Assembly (NCBI RefSeq): GCF_049671445.1
Contig: NZ_JBATUX010000063.1
Coordinates: forward strand, 1 to 15,438
Direction: 5' to 3'
Length of the DNA: 15,438 nucleotides
From: Paenisporosarcina sp049671445
Lineage (GTDB): Bacteria; Bacillota; Bacilli; Bacillales_A; Planococcaceae
The notes under the pieces: generated by a model
Databases searched by the model: none
What the model saw: only the letters and a program-made list of their open reading frames with translations
What the model was told of the DNA's origin: nothing
Made by a program: the position numbers and the translations under genes
Part shown: in pieces, positions 7,626 through 14,411 of the stretch
Position numbering within the stretch: position 1 is the first letter of the stretch
Layout: each line of letters opens with the position of its first letter

Positions 7626-8612
7626 TTATGTTGATTGACGTTCGATTAATTGAATAGGTAATAATATGTCCTGTGCATCATTTACTCTCGTTTTGTTAAT
7701 GATTTCTATCATCACATCCATTGTTTGATAGCCAATGTCTGTGGTGAATTGATTGATTGTCGTGATTTGTGGATCGAGTAGTTCTGCAATGGGCTGGTCA
7801 TCAAAACCTACGACGGCGAGATCATTTGGCACATGCCATGAATGTTTTTTAGCTTCATGGATGATGCCGGCAGCTACTTCGTCACTTCCGCTGAATACAG
7901 CAGTCGGTGGGTTAGCAAGTAGTTGAATTCTCCTGAAAATGTTTCGTCCGTCTTCAATCGTGAAAACATCTCGAAACATCCATTCGTTTACTTGTTCAAT
8001 CCCTGCTTCTTCAATTGCTTTTAAATAACCTTTACGTCGATTAACAGACACGCTACTGTCATTTCCTTGACAGTACGCAATTTTAAGATGTCCTTTTTCA
8101 AGTAAGTGCTTTGTCCCAATGTAACCGCCTTCAATTTGGTCTAGTCTGACTCTGGTGACTTTAGCATCAGGATCATATTCATTGCAGTAAATGATTGGAC
8201 CGTACTTTGTAAAAGGCTCAATCACTGACCAATGATTTTCAACTGAAGCCATTATGATGCCATCTACTTGCTTAGATATGAGAAGCTTAAAAAACTCAAG
8301 CTCCTTTGCCTTATCAATTCTTGTGTTGCAAAGAATTAACTGAAAACCATATGTGGCAGCCCTTTTTTCCATTGCATCAACCAAATGACTAAAGAAAGGA
8401 TTGGCAATGCGGGAAACAAGAACAGCGATTTTCTTTGTTTTAACATTTCGCATTTGTTGAGCAGAAGAATTAGGAACATATCCAAGTTCTTCCATAGCTT
8501 TTTTCACGGCAATCTTCTTATCTCCACTAACATACGGATGGTTGTTTATCACTCTTGATACAGTAGCCTGTGACAAACCAGCCTTCAAGGCAACATCTTT
8601 TATCGTATACAA
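7626..8612 (-). CDS. LacI/GalR-family transcriptional regulator of the sugar operon
   Basis: A 328-residue repressor and the first gene of the operon. Residues 3-22 form the LacI helix-turn-helix (IKDVALKAGLSQATVSRVIN), and a hinge helix follows near 48-56. The rest is a periplasmic-binding-protein-like effector domain with VDGIIMAS, GGYIGTKHLLEKGH, PTAVFSGSDEVAAGII and AVVGFDDQPIAELLDPQITTI. The start is TTG at 8612, with GGAGG 8 nt upstream; no ATG gives a full HTH. In this family binding of the imported sugar or a metabolite normally releases the operator. The 18-bp palindrome just upstream (8652-8669) is the likely target, which would make the whole operon, including the repressor, autoregulated. 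Confidence 0.93.
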   Translation of the reverse strand: MYTIKDVALKAGLSQATVSRVINNHPYVSGDKKIAVKKAMEELGYVPNSSAQQMRNVKTKKIAVLVSRIANPFFSHLVDAMEKRAATYGFQLILCNTRIDKAKELEFFKLLISKQVDGIIMASVENHWSVIEPFTKYGPIIYCNEYDPDAKVTRVRLDQIEGGYIGTKHLLEKGHLKIAYCQGNDSSVSVNRRKGYLKAIEEAGIEQVNEWMFRDVFTIEDGRNIFRRIQLLANPPTAVFSGSDEVAAGIIHEAKKHSWHVPNDLAVVGFDDQPIAELLDPQITTINQFTTDIGYQTMDVMIEIINKTRVNDAQDILLPIQLIERQST

Positions 8613-8651
8613 GCGCTCACCCTCCTATAGGAACACCTCCAAATAAACGTG

Positions 8652-8669
8652 TATGAAATCGTTTTCATA
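8652..8669. promoter_or_regulatory. LacI-type operator / cre-like palindrome
   Basis: TATGAAATCGTTTTCATA has 8 of 9 positions symmetric around the central CG expected for LacI-family operators. On the minus strand the core also fits the CcpA cre consensus WTGNAANCGNWNNCA at every fixed position. It sits about 40 bp before the TTG start of the repressor gene, at or just after the expected transcription start. The sequence alone cannot tell autoregulation from catabolite control; it may serve both. Confidence 0.75.
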
Positions 8670-8697
8670 AATAGAGCATATTACAAAACTTTAACAA
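8668..8697 (-). promoter_or_regulatory. Possible promoter of the sugar operon
   Basis: TTGTTA (8692-8697, minus strand) is a fair -35 box. At 17-18 bp spacing it is followed by CTATTT or TATTTA, a weak -10 box. Initiation here would place the palindrome at 8652-8669 over the start site, a classic repressor position. The boxes themselves are weak. The remaining 8698-8836 is AT-rich and shows no gene. Confidence 0.4.
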
Positions 8698-8832
8698 TTA
8701 CAACGGGAGATTTGAAAATTCTAATTATTTATTTTTTAATGATTCTTAGGGACTAATTATCTCGGAATTACTTACCGACTATTGTATCTACCGAATTCTA
8801 ATCATGCAGGTTTTCGCATCTAAAATATCTAC

Positions 8833-8862
8833 AAAAAAACACCTACTCAATGGTAGGTGTTT
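8833..8862 (-). terminator. Rho-independent terminator of the 45-codon gene
   Basis: A perfect 10-bp stem (8837-8846 with 8853-8862; AAACACCTAC arm) encloses a 6-nt loop. On the minus strand it runs into seven T residues (8839 down to 8833). It lies 25 bp past the stop codon of the small gene at 8888-9025 and insulates it from the sugar operon promoter. Confidence 0.88.
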
Positions 8863-8887
8863 CGAATGTATGATCTATGTTGTTGAG

Positions 8888-9025
8888 TCAACCTTGTGAT
8901 TGTGGATTTTGAGCAGGTGATGCCAATGCTTTTAACATTTCGAGACGAGATTTTGTCAGAGTAACTGTCACACCTAACTTAGACAAGTTCGAAACGATTT
9001 TTCTCAAATCAACTTCTTTCGTCAT
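8888..9025 (-). CDS. Small hypothetical protein (45 aa)
   Basis: A 45-codon open frame that I do not recognise. It looks like a real gene: AGAGGTGG lies 5 nt before the ATG, codon use is ordinary, and a strong terminator follows the TGA within 26 bp. The product starts MTKEVDLRKIVSNLSKLG, continues as a short Val/Thr strand (VTVTLT, 19-24) and a probable helix (KSRLEMLKALA, 25-35), and ends in a Pro/Gln-rich tail (PAQNPQSQG, 37-45). It has no Cys, His or Trp, and no signal peptide or membrane segment. It is divergent from the CBS-domain gene. It could be a small cytosolic or DNA-/protein-binding peptide; no function can be assigned. Confidence 0.65.
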   Translation of the reverse strand: MTKEVDLRKIVSNLSKLGVTVTLTKSRLEMLKALASPAQNPQSQG

Positions 9026-9127
9026 ACAATCCACCTCTATCTTTCCTCTAGTTTATAGGAACGCATTTCTTCACTAAAAGTTTCAAGCAAATCGTTTAAA
9101 AAATTTGACTTTTTATCTTATATACAT

Positions 9128-9136
9128 ACTATACCA
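9128..9136 (-). promoter_or_regulatory. Possible extended -10 promoter for the small gene
   Basis: On the minus strand TGGTATAGT fits an extended -10 element (TGn-TATAAT with one mismatch). No good -35 box precedes it. It would give a leader of about 95 nt before the ATG at 9025. Confidence 0.3.
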
Positions 9137-9222
9137 CGTTTATCCACTTTTAATTCTTTCAATTTTGTTACATATTTTAATCATTTGTAAATCATACTAA
9201 GCAATATTAAAGGAGGAGTTTT

Positions 9223-9636
9223 ATGAAAATTAAAGACATTATGTCACGTGATATCGTGACATGTACCCCAACTGATTTAATTTCAGAGATTGCTCAAAGC
9301 ATGCGTGCCTTGGATATTGGGTGTATGCCAGTCGTTGAAGGAACTCGTGTCATTGGTATGATTACTGATCGGGATATCGTAACGAGATCGGTAGCTAAAA
9401 ATGGGCAACGCCTCGTTAAAGACGTTATGTCCGAAGAAGTTATATCTGTCGGTCCGGAATCTACTTCATTAGAAGCGGCAGAAATTATGGCTCAACACCG
9501 CATACGCCGTTTGCCGGTCATTAAAAATGATGCCCTTATTGGTTTTGTTGCACTAGCTGATTTATCAGTTCCAAGTGAAACGGCTCACGAAGCTTCACAA
9601 GCACTGCATGAAATTTCAGAACCAAGACATCTGTGA
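9223..9636 (+). CDS. Tandem CBS-domain protein
   Basis: A 137-residue protein made almost entirely of two CBS domains (about 1-57 and 66-117), which fold together as a Bateman module. Each begins with the typical pattern (IKDIMSRDIVTCTPTD and VKDVMSEEVISVGPES). The first ends in GMITDRDIV (45-53) and the second in GFVALADLS (107-115); the first Asp-rich loop is a usual site for adenine-nucleotide ribose contacts. Stand-alone pairs of this size, such as B. subtilis YhcV, are thought to sense ATP/AMP-type or related ligands, but targets are mostly unknown. AAAGGAGGAG precedes the ATG. The short acidic tail (118-137) is variable. The gene is monocistronic, with a terminator directly downstream. 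Confidence 0.9.
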   Translation: MKIKDIMSRDIVTCTPTDLISEIAQSMRALDIGCMPVVEGTRVIGMITDRDIVTRSVAKNGQRLVKDVMSEEVISVGPESTSLEAAEIMAQHRIRRLPVIKNDALIGFVALADLSVPSETAHEASQALHEISEPRHL

Positions 9637-9642
9637 TGAACT

Positions 9643-9672
9643 CCCCAAACTTTTTTCAAGGTTTGGGGTTTT
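9643..9672 (+). terminator. Rho-independent terminator after the CBS gene
   Basis: CCCCAAAC (9643-9650) pairs with GTTTGGGG (9661-9668), followed by TTTTC. Three further pairs can form in the loop (9651-9653 with 9658-9660). It separates the CBS gene from the copper locus. Confidence 0.85.
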
Positions 9673-9686
9673 CTGATTGTCTTCTC

Positions 9687-9716
9687 TTTACATACCCCCT
9701 GAAGGTACTTTATACT
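9687..9716 (+). promoter_or_regulatory. csoR-copZ promoter with embedded CsoR operator
   Basis: TTTACA (9687-9692) and TATACT (9711-9716) are -35 and -10 boxes 18 bp apart. The spacer contains TACC-CCCTGAA-GGTA (9693-9707), the GC-rich, TACC/GGTA-flanked type of site bound by copper-sensing CsoR repressors. Apo-CsoR on this site would block RNA polymerase, and Cu(I) would release it. The same pattern recurs before copA (10346-10364). Confidence 0.8.
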
Positions 9717-9741
9717 ATAGAAAATCTGGAGGTGCTAATTC

Positions 9742-10080
9742 ATGACCATATTTGCATCAAACGTTTCACCAAATGAAGAATCTCTGAATCCTACGACTTG
9801 TCGAAAAAGTCATCATCCAGATTCCGTAAAAAAAGATTTGACTACACGTTTAAATCGAATTGAAGGTCAAATTCGAGGCATTAAAGGCATGGTAGATAAA
9901 GACGTATATTGTGATGATATTATTACCCAATTATCAGCAACTCAATCAGCATTAAACAGTGTGGCCAAAGTTCTTCTCGACGGACATTTAAAAGGCTGTG
10001 TAAAAGAACGATTAGCCGCAGGTGAACATGAAGTATTAGACGAATTACTAACGACCGTCCAAAAATTAATGCGTAAATAA
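9742..10080 (+). CDS. csoR: Copper-sensing transcriptional repressor CsoR
   Basis: A 112-residue all-helical regulator of the CsoR/RcnR family. The Cu(I) ligand set is intact: C57 (VYCDDI), H82 and C86 (DGHLKGC), with the 25- and 4-residue spacings of the known Cys-His-Cys site. The N-terminal part of the core, TTRLNRIEGQIRGIKGMV (34-51), provides the Arg/Lys-rich DNA-contact surface. The protein represses its operon until Cu(I) binds. It has an N-terminal extension of some 30 residues with its own Cys20 and two His (CRKSHH). GGAGGTG lies 7 nt before the ATG. It precedes copZ by 16 bp, and a CsoR-type operator is inside its own promoter, so it is autoregulated. The ligand pattern argues against the persulfide sensor CstR and the nickel sensor RcnR. 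Confidence 0.93.
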   Translation: MTIFASNVSPNEESLNPTTCRKSHHPDSVKKDLTTRLNRIEGQIRGIKGMVDKDVYCDDIITQLSATQSALNSVAKVLLDGHLKGCVKERLAAGEHEVLDELLTTVQKLMRK

Positions 10081-10096
10081 AAAGGAGGAAATTATA

Positions 10097-10309
10097 ATGG
10101 TAGATCGCGTTACGTTAAAAGTAGAAGGCATGTCTTGTGGACATTGCGTTAAATCAATCGAGAATAGTGTTTCAGCAATTTCAGGTGTTGATAAAGTTGA
10201 AGTTCAATTAGATTCTGGAATAGTGAATGTAGAATTTAATAAAGATGTTGTAGTTGTTGAACAAATTACAAACACAATTGAAGAACAAGGATATACAATC
10301 GGGAATTAA
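10097..10309 (+). CDS. copZ: Copper chaperone CopZ
   Basis: A 70-residue single heavy-metal-associated (HMA) domain. The Cu(I)-binding loop is G11-M12-S13-C14-G15-H16-C17, with the two Cys two residues apart and the His often seen in Bacillus-type CopZ. The fold alternates strand and helix (beta 4-10, helix about 15-27, and so on) and ends with the usual GY near the C-terminus. It carries cytosolic Cu(I) and delivers it to the CopA exporter encoded next. GGAGG lies 9 nt before the ATG, 16 bp after csoR, so both share the csoR promoter. A strong terminator starts at the stop codon, which makes copZ the last gene of the short transcript. Confidence 0.94.
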   Translation: MVDRVTLKVEGMSCGHCVKSIENSVSAISGVDKVEVQLDSGIVNVEFNKDVVVVEQITNTIEEQGYTIGN

Positions 10310-10337
10310 AAGACTGCGTATTCGCAGTCTTTTTTTT
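10309..10337 (+). terminator. Rho-independent terminator between copZ and copA
   Basis: AGACTGCG (10311-10318) pairs with CGCAGTCT (10323-10330) around a TATT loop, flanked by A residues and followed by seven T residues. It begins at the last base of the copZ stop codon. It should end most csoR-copZ transcripts, so copA needs either its own promoter or readthrough. Confidence 0.92.
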
Positions 10338-10345
10338 CAATTAAA

Positions 10346-10364
10346 CATACCCCGTTAAGGTATG
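10346..10364 (+). promoter_or_regulatory. Second CsoR-type operator, upstream of copA
   Basis: CATACC-CCGTTAA-GGTATG is a perfect 6-bp-arm palindrome with the same TACC-N7-GGTA core as the csoR promoter. Aligning both sites puts a -35-like TAAACA (10342-10347) in place. Where csoR has TATACT, however, the copA site has the ribosome binding region (GTGAAAGGAG). No convincing -10 box is visible, so the exact promoter is unclear. Confidence 0.72.
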
Positions 10365-10381
10365 TGAAAGGAGTGAGCCTT

Positions 10382-12793
10382 ATGACTGAAACTCAAAAGG
10401 AATATTCAATAACTGGCATGACTTGTGCCGCTTGCGCTAATCGTATTGAAAAAGGTCTTCAGAAAATGGAAGGTGTTTCTTCTGCGACCGTTAACTATGC
10501 CAATGAAAAAGCGCAAGTTCGATACGACGAAAAAACCATACAGCCGAAACAGCTAGAAGATAAAGTACGATCACTTGGTTATGACGTTCTTAATGAAGAA
10601 GTTGATTTAAGAATTCAAGGCATGACTTGCGCCGCTTGCTCGACTCGAATTGAAAAAGGATTAAATCGTTTAAGTGGCATCAACCAAGCAACAATTAATT
10701 TAGCACTAGAAACCGGTAAAGTTTCTTATAATCCGAATCATACGACGCCACATGCTATTGTGAAAAAAATTCAAGACTTGGGCTATGATGCAACATTTAA
10801 AGATGATGCAAAAGCTGAAGCAATCGATTATAAAAAAGCTGATATTGAAAAGAAAACTCGCTTGTTTTGGATTTCAGCGATTCTGTCTCTTCCACTTATC
10901 TGGGCGATGGTCGGACATTTCACGTTTACATCAAATATTTATATTCCGGAGATTTTAATGAATCCATTTGTTCAGTGGGCACTTGCAACACCTGTACAAT
11001 TCTGGATTGGGTGGATGTTTTATAAAGGAGCTTATTATGCGCTTCGTAATAAGAGTGCCAACATGGACGTTTTGGTTGCACTCGGCACATCCGCAGCCTA
11101 CTTTTACAGTGTTTATTTAGTATTAGAGAGTTTGCAACACGGGGAAAGCCATATGCTCGGTTTGTACTTCGAAACAAGTGCCGTGCTAATCACATTGATT
11201 TTACTAGGAAAAGTATTTGAGGCACGTGCTAAAGGACACTCGTCAGATGCCATTAAAAAATTGATGAATCTTCAACCTGCTATCGCTCTTGTCGAACGTG
11301 ATGGTCAGACTCTTGAGATTGCAGCTGAATTGGTTCAGAAAGGCGACATCTTAGTCATTAAACCAGGTTCTTCCATCCCGGTTGATGGAGTCGTTCTTTC
11401 GGGTTCATCGGCAGTCGATGAATCGATGTTAACTGGTGAAAGTCTGCCGATTGAAAAAGGACCTGACCATGAAGTGTTCGCTGCAACAATTAATACGAAT
11501 GGCTCATTACGTATTACGGCCACTAAGATTGGTAAAGAAACCGTCCTCTCTTCTATCATTCGTGTAGTTGAAGAAGCTCAAGGTTCAAAAGCTCCAATAC
11601 AAAGACTGGCCGATCGTATTTCAGGTATTTTTGTACCTATTGTTGTAGGTCTTGCTTTGATTACGTTTTTAGTGTGGTATTTTATTGTGGATATTGGAAA
11701 CTTCGCAGCTGCTTTAGAAAGTACAATTGCGGTTCTCGTCATTGCTTGTCCATGTGCCCTTGGGCTCGCTACACCTACATCAATAATGGCTGGATCAGGG
11801 CGTTCAGCCGAGCTTGGCATTTTATTTAAAACGGCTGAATCAATGGAAATTACAAAATCGATAGATACTGTTGTATTAGATAAAACTGGAACCATTACAA
11901 AAGGCAAACCTTCTGTCACTGATTTTATTGCTCATAAAGAACAGGACCGTGAAGATTTGATTCTTTTAGCAGCCTCCGCCGAGAATAACTCTGAACATCC
12001 AGTGGCGCATGCGATTACTGCTTTTGGTAAAGATAATAATCTTGTACTTCAAGACAGTTCTTCTTTTGAAGCTATTCCTGGCCATGGTATTTCGAGTACT
12101 GTTGACTCGAAAGACGTAATCATGGGGACCCGTAAGTTGCTTTTTGACCGGAATATCAAATTAGACAGTGTACTGGATGTTGCTGATGCGTTTGAAAAAG
12201 ACGGAAAAACGGTCATGTTTATGGCAGTAAATCAAGTTCACGTAGCAACTATTGCGATTGCCGATCAAGTAAAAGACTCTTCAAAAGAAGCGATCTCCAA
12301 GTTACATCAAATGGGCATTCATGTTGTTATGTTAACTGGTGATCAAGAAGCTACAGCACAAGCAATTGCACGACAAGTCGGAATTGACAACGTTGTTGCG
12401 GGTGTATTGCCAACGAAGAAAGCTGATGTAATTACTGCATTGCAGAGTGAAGGACGTAAAGTTGCTATGGTAGGTGACGGAATCAATGACGCCCCTGCTC
12501 TGGTCGTCGCCGATATCGGAATCGCTATGGGTACTGGAACCGCTGTAGCAATGGAAGCTGCGGATGTTACATTAATGCAAGGAGATTTATTACGTATACC
12601 TGACACAATAAAAATGAGTCGGTTGACAGTTCGCAACATCAAACAAAACTTATTTTGGGCTTTAGCTTACAACTCGATTGGAATTCCGATCGCCGCTGCA
12701 GGACTATTAGCCCCATGGGTAGCAGGCGCAGCAATGGCATTTAGTTCCGTGTCTGTTGTTTTGAATGCTCTACGCTTACAACGAGTTAAATAA
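10382..12793 (+). CDS. copA: Cu(I)-exporting P-type ATPase CopA (P1B-1)
   Basis: An 803-residue membrane pump that expels Cu(I) using ATP. Two N-terminal HMA domains each carry GMTCAAC (C15/C18 and C83/C86). Next come the actuator motif TGES at 351-354, the transmembrane copper site C456-P457-C458, the phosphorylated D500 in DKTGT, the SEHP loop (H539-P540) that marks P1B ATPases, and GDGINDAP (698-705). The last membrane helices hold Y763-N764 and M785-x2-S788-S789, the residues that set Cu(I)/Ag(I) specificity. A GTG at 10364 would add six residues, but it lies inside the operator; AAGGAGTG precedes ATG 10382 by 6 nt, so that start is chosen. It works with CopZ and is presumably controlled by CsoR. 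No metal-site residue is missing. Confidence 0.96.
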   Translation: MTETQKEYSITGMTCAACANRIEKGLQKMEGVSSATVNYANEKAQVRYDEKTIQPKQLEDKVRSLGYDVLNEEVDLRIQGMTCAACSTRIEKGLNRLSGINQATINLALETGKVSYNPNHTTPHAIVKKIQDLGYDATFKDDAKAEAIDYKKADIEKKTRLFWISAILSLPLIWAMVGHFTFTSNIYIPEILMNPFVQWALATPVQFWIGWMFYKGAYYALRNKSANMDVLVALGTSAAYFYSVYLVLESLQHGESHMLGLYFETSAVLITLILLGKVFEARAKGHSSDAIKKLMNLQPAIALVERDGQTLEIAAELVQKGDILVIKPGSSIPVDGVVLSGSSAVDESMLTGESLPIEKGPDHEVFAATINTNGSLRITATKIGKETVLSSIIRVVEEAQGSKAPIQRLADRISGIFVPIVVGLALITFLVWYFIVDIGNFAAALESTIAVLVIACPCALGLATPTSIMAGSGRSAELGILFKTAESMEITKSIDTVVLDKTGTITKGKPSVTDFIAHKEQDREDLILLAASAENNSEHPVAHAITAFGKDNNLVLQDSSSFEAIPGHGISSTVDSKDVIMGTRKLLFDRNIKLDSVLDVADAFEKDGKTVMFMAVNQVHVATIAIADQVKDSSKEAISKLHQMGIHVVMLTGDQEATAQAIARQVGIDNVVAGVLPTKKADVITALQSEGRKVAMVGDGINDAPALVVADIGIAMGTGTAVAMEAADVTLMQGDLLRIPDTIKMSRLTVRNIKQNLFWALAYNSIGIPIAAAGLLAPWVAGAAMAFSSVSVVLNALRLQRVK

Positions 12794-12802
12794 AATACAC
12801 TT

Positions 12803-12848
12803 GAAACACACTCTTTAGGTCATTTCCTATAGAGTGTGTTTCTTTTTT
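12803..12848 (+). terminator. Rho-independent terminator after copA
   Basis: A 17-bp stem with one mismatch (12803-12819 with 12826-12842; arm starts GAAACACACTCT) encloses a 6-nt loop and is followed by six T residues. Confidence 0.93.
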
Positions 12849-12859
12849 CTTACTTGTTG

Positions 12860-12888
12860 TTGTTTGAATAGTTATTTCCGAGTAAAAT
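12860..12888 (+). promoter_or_regulatory. Sigma-A-type promoter of the MFS efflux gene
   Basis: TTGTTT (12860-12865) and TAAAAT (12883-12888) are 17 bp apart. Initiation near 12895 would give a leader of roughly 30 nt. That leader contains a small inverted repeat, TAAGAA (12906-12911) with TTCTTA (12918-12923), just before the start codon. Confidence 0.6.
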
Positions 12889-12927
12889 GAACCATATGTA
12901 TCGGTTAAGAAAGCGGGTTCTTACAGA

Positions 12928-14103
12928 ATGAAGAAAGCCATTTTGTTATTAATGTCTGTGCAATTCTTTGTATATCTGGGTTTCGGAATCATTATTCCGA
13001 TTTTGCCAGAAGTCATTTTAGATCAGGGATATAGTGAGATTCACGTAGGTGGATTATTGACGATTTATGCACTTGCTTCCTTCTTTACAGCTCCACTATG
13101 GGGTGCATTATCAGATCGTACAGGTAGAAAAAAGCTGATTCTCATAGGTTTAATAGGATTCAGTATGAGTTTTATTATTTTTGCCGGTTTTATTGAGGTT
13201 CTTCCTATGTTATATGTTTCGAGAATCGTCGGAGGTATTTTCTCTGGCGCATTGTATACAGCTGTCACAGGTTTCGTTGCTGATATGACAACTGAAGAGG
13301 AACGCAATAAGTACATGGGCTTGCTTGGTATGTCGATCGGACTCGGATTTATTTTTGGTCCCGCAATTGGCGGCATTCTTGGAGGCATAAATTTGCAGCT
13401 TCCGTTTATCGCTTCAGCTTTACTGACACTTCTCTTAGTGGTATACGCTACTATTATTTTGAAAGAGCCTGAAGCTAGAAAAGAGGCCCGAAAACGTGCA
13501 TTATTGCCAAAAGGCGCGACAACACTATGGCAGTACCGCATTCGCTATTTGTTCATGTTTTCATTTATGGTAACTTTTTTACTTGCTGGCTTAGAGGCTA
13601 CATTCCAACTATTCCAAATCAATAAAATCTCTATCACTCCCCTTCAACTTGGTTACTTGTTTATGGCAAGTGGGCTCGTTGATGCGGTTATCCAAGGCGG
13701 AGTTGTTCGTCGAGTAAAGAATGGTCAAGAAACAAAATGGATTATGGCAGCACAAGTTGTAACCGCGATTGGTCTAGTGTTATTGCTATTTACAGGAAGC
13801 TTACTATGGGCAGGATTCGCACTTAGCGTATTTACGGCCGGTAACGCACTTGCTCGAACAGTGCTGGTTTCATTAACAACGAAAGAATCTGGTGGAATGT
13901 TCGGCACTGCAGCCGGAATGACGTATTCAATGGACAATATGGGACGGATCATTGGTCCTCTACTGTTTACTTGGATTTTCACCGTTCAACCGGACAACGT
14001 CTATGTTCTTTCTTCGATCGTTGCTCTCGCTTCAATTAGTTTGATTGTATTGTTCCGTAAATCTACTCAATCATTAAAAACTGAAAATCCAGCTCCCTCA
14101 TAA
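12928..14103 (+). CDS. MFS drug efflux transporter, DHA1 type (12 TM)
   Basis: A 391-residue major facilitator protein with twelve predicted helices. It carries motif A in the loop after TM2 (G59-ALSDRTGRKK, with D63 and R67), the motif-B arginine R99 in TM4, and the drug/H+ antiporter motif C in TM5 (GLGFIFGPAIGGILGG, 138-153). The presence of motif C places it among proton-driven exporters such as NorA, Bmr and TetA, so it probably expels hydrophobic drugs or toxic metabolites; its substrate is not predictable. The ATG at 12928 lacks a normal ribosome binding site; only AAAGCGGG is near, within the loop of a small hairpin. The next Met (12952) is no better. It follows copA but has its own promoter, and copA's terminator separates them, so a copper role is not implied. 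Confidence 0.88.
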   Translation: MKKAILLLMSVQFFVYLGFGIIIPILPEVILDQGYSEIHVGGLLTIYALASFFTAPLWGALSDRTGRKKLILIGLIGFSMSFIIFAGFIEVLPMLYVSRIVGGIFSGALYTAVTGFVADMTTEEERNKYMGLLGMSIGLGFIFGPAIGGILGGINLQLPFIASALLTLLLVVYATIILKEPEARKEARKRALLPKGATTLWQYRIRYLFMFSFMVTFLLAGLEATFQLFQINKISITPLQLGYLFMASGLVDAVIQGGVVRRVKNGQETKWIMAAQVVTAIGLVLLLFTGSLLWAGFALSVFTAGNALARTVLVSLTTKESGGMFGTAAGMTYSMDNMGRIIGPLLFTWIFTVQPDNVYVLSSIVALASISLIVLFRKSTQSLKTENPAPS

Positions 14104-14124
14104 TGTGAGGAGCTGGATTTTTTT
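14086..14124 (+). terminator. Rho-independent terminator of the MFS gene
   Basis: AATCCAGCTCC-CTCA pairs with TGAG-GAGCTGGATT (one bulged C), overlapping the TAA at 14101-14103 in its loop and followed by a run of seven T residues. The gene's last codons form the left arm. Confidence 0.9.
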
Positions 14125-14248
14125 CTTATGACTCGGTTAAATTAAATGGTTGATTTCCGTACATTGCGTTGGTCTGACGTTTCTCAATCTTACGGTTACT
14201 TGACACAAATGAGCTCTTTTATTTTTATGGCACTGCTAAACTATACTG

Positions 14249-14372
14249 TTGATTTCCGTTACAGGCGGACGCTTTCCGCGGGCGGTCCGTGAGCCTCCTC
14301 GTCGCAAGCGACTGCGGGGTCTCACCTGGACACGCTTTTCCCGCTGGAGTCGCCACCCTTCACTCCAATCAA
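14249..14372. repeat. GC-rich palindromic repeat unit A (124 bp)
   Basis: The unit begins TTGATT (14249-14254) and ends AATCAA (14367-14372). Nested pairs run inward: GGCG 14264-14267 with CGCC 14351-14354, GTCC 14285-14288 with GGAC 14328-14331, TGAG 14290-14293 with CTCA 14321-14324, and GTCGC 14301-14305 with GCGAC 14308-14312 around an AA loop. The whole unit is therefore one imperfect palindrome, far more GC-rich than the flanks. Very similar intergenic elements are common in Bacillales genomes as I remember them. There is no transposase gene and no plausible gene in 14125-14710. Confidence 0.8.
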
Positions 14373-14411
14373 ATGATCGAAAATCTCTGTACATTGCATT
14401 GCATAGGTAAT

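Noticed and set aside
9105..9135. Promoter for the CBS gene: TTGACT with TATACC
   Set aside because: Spacing is 19 bp and the -10 match is poor. TTGTTA and TTAATT further down are equally weak, so I cannot choose one.
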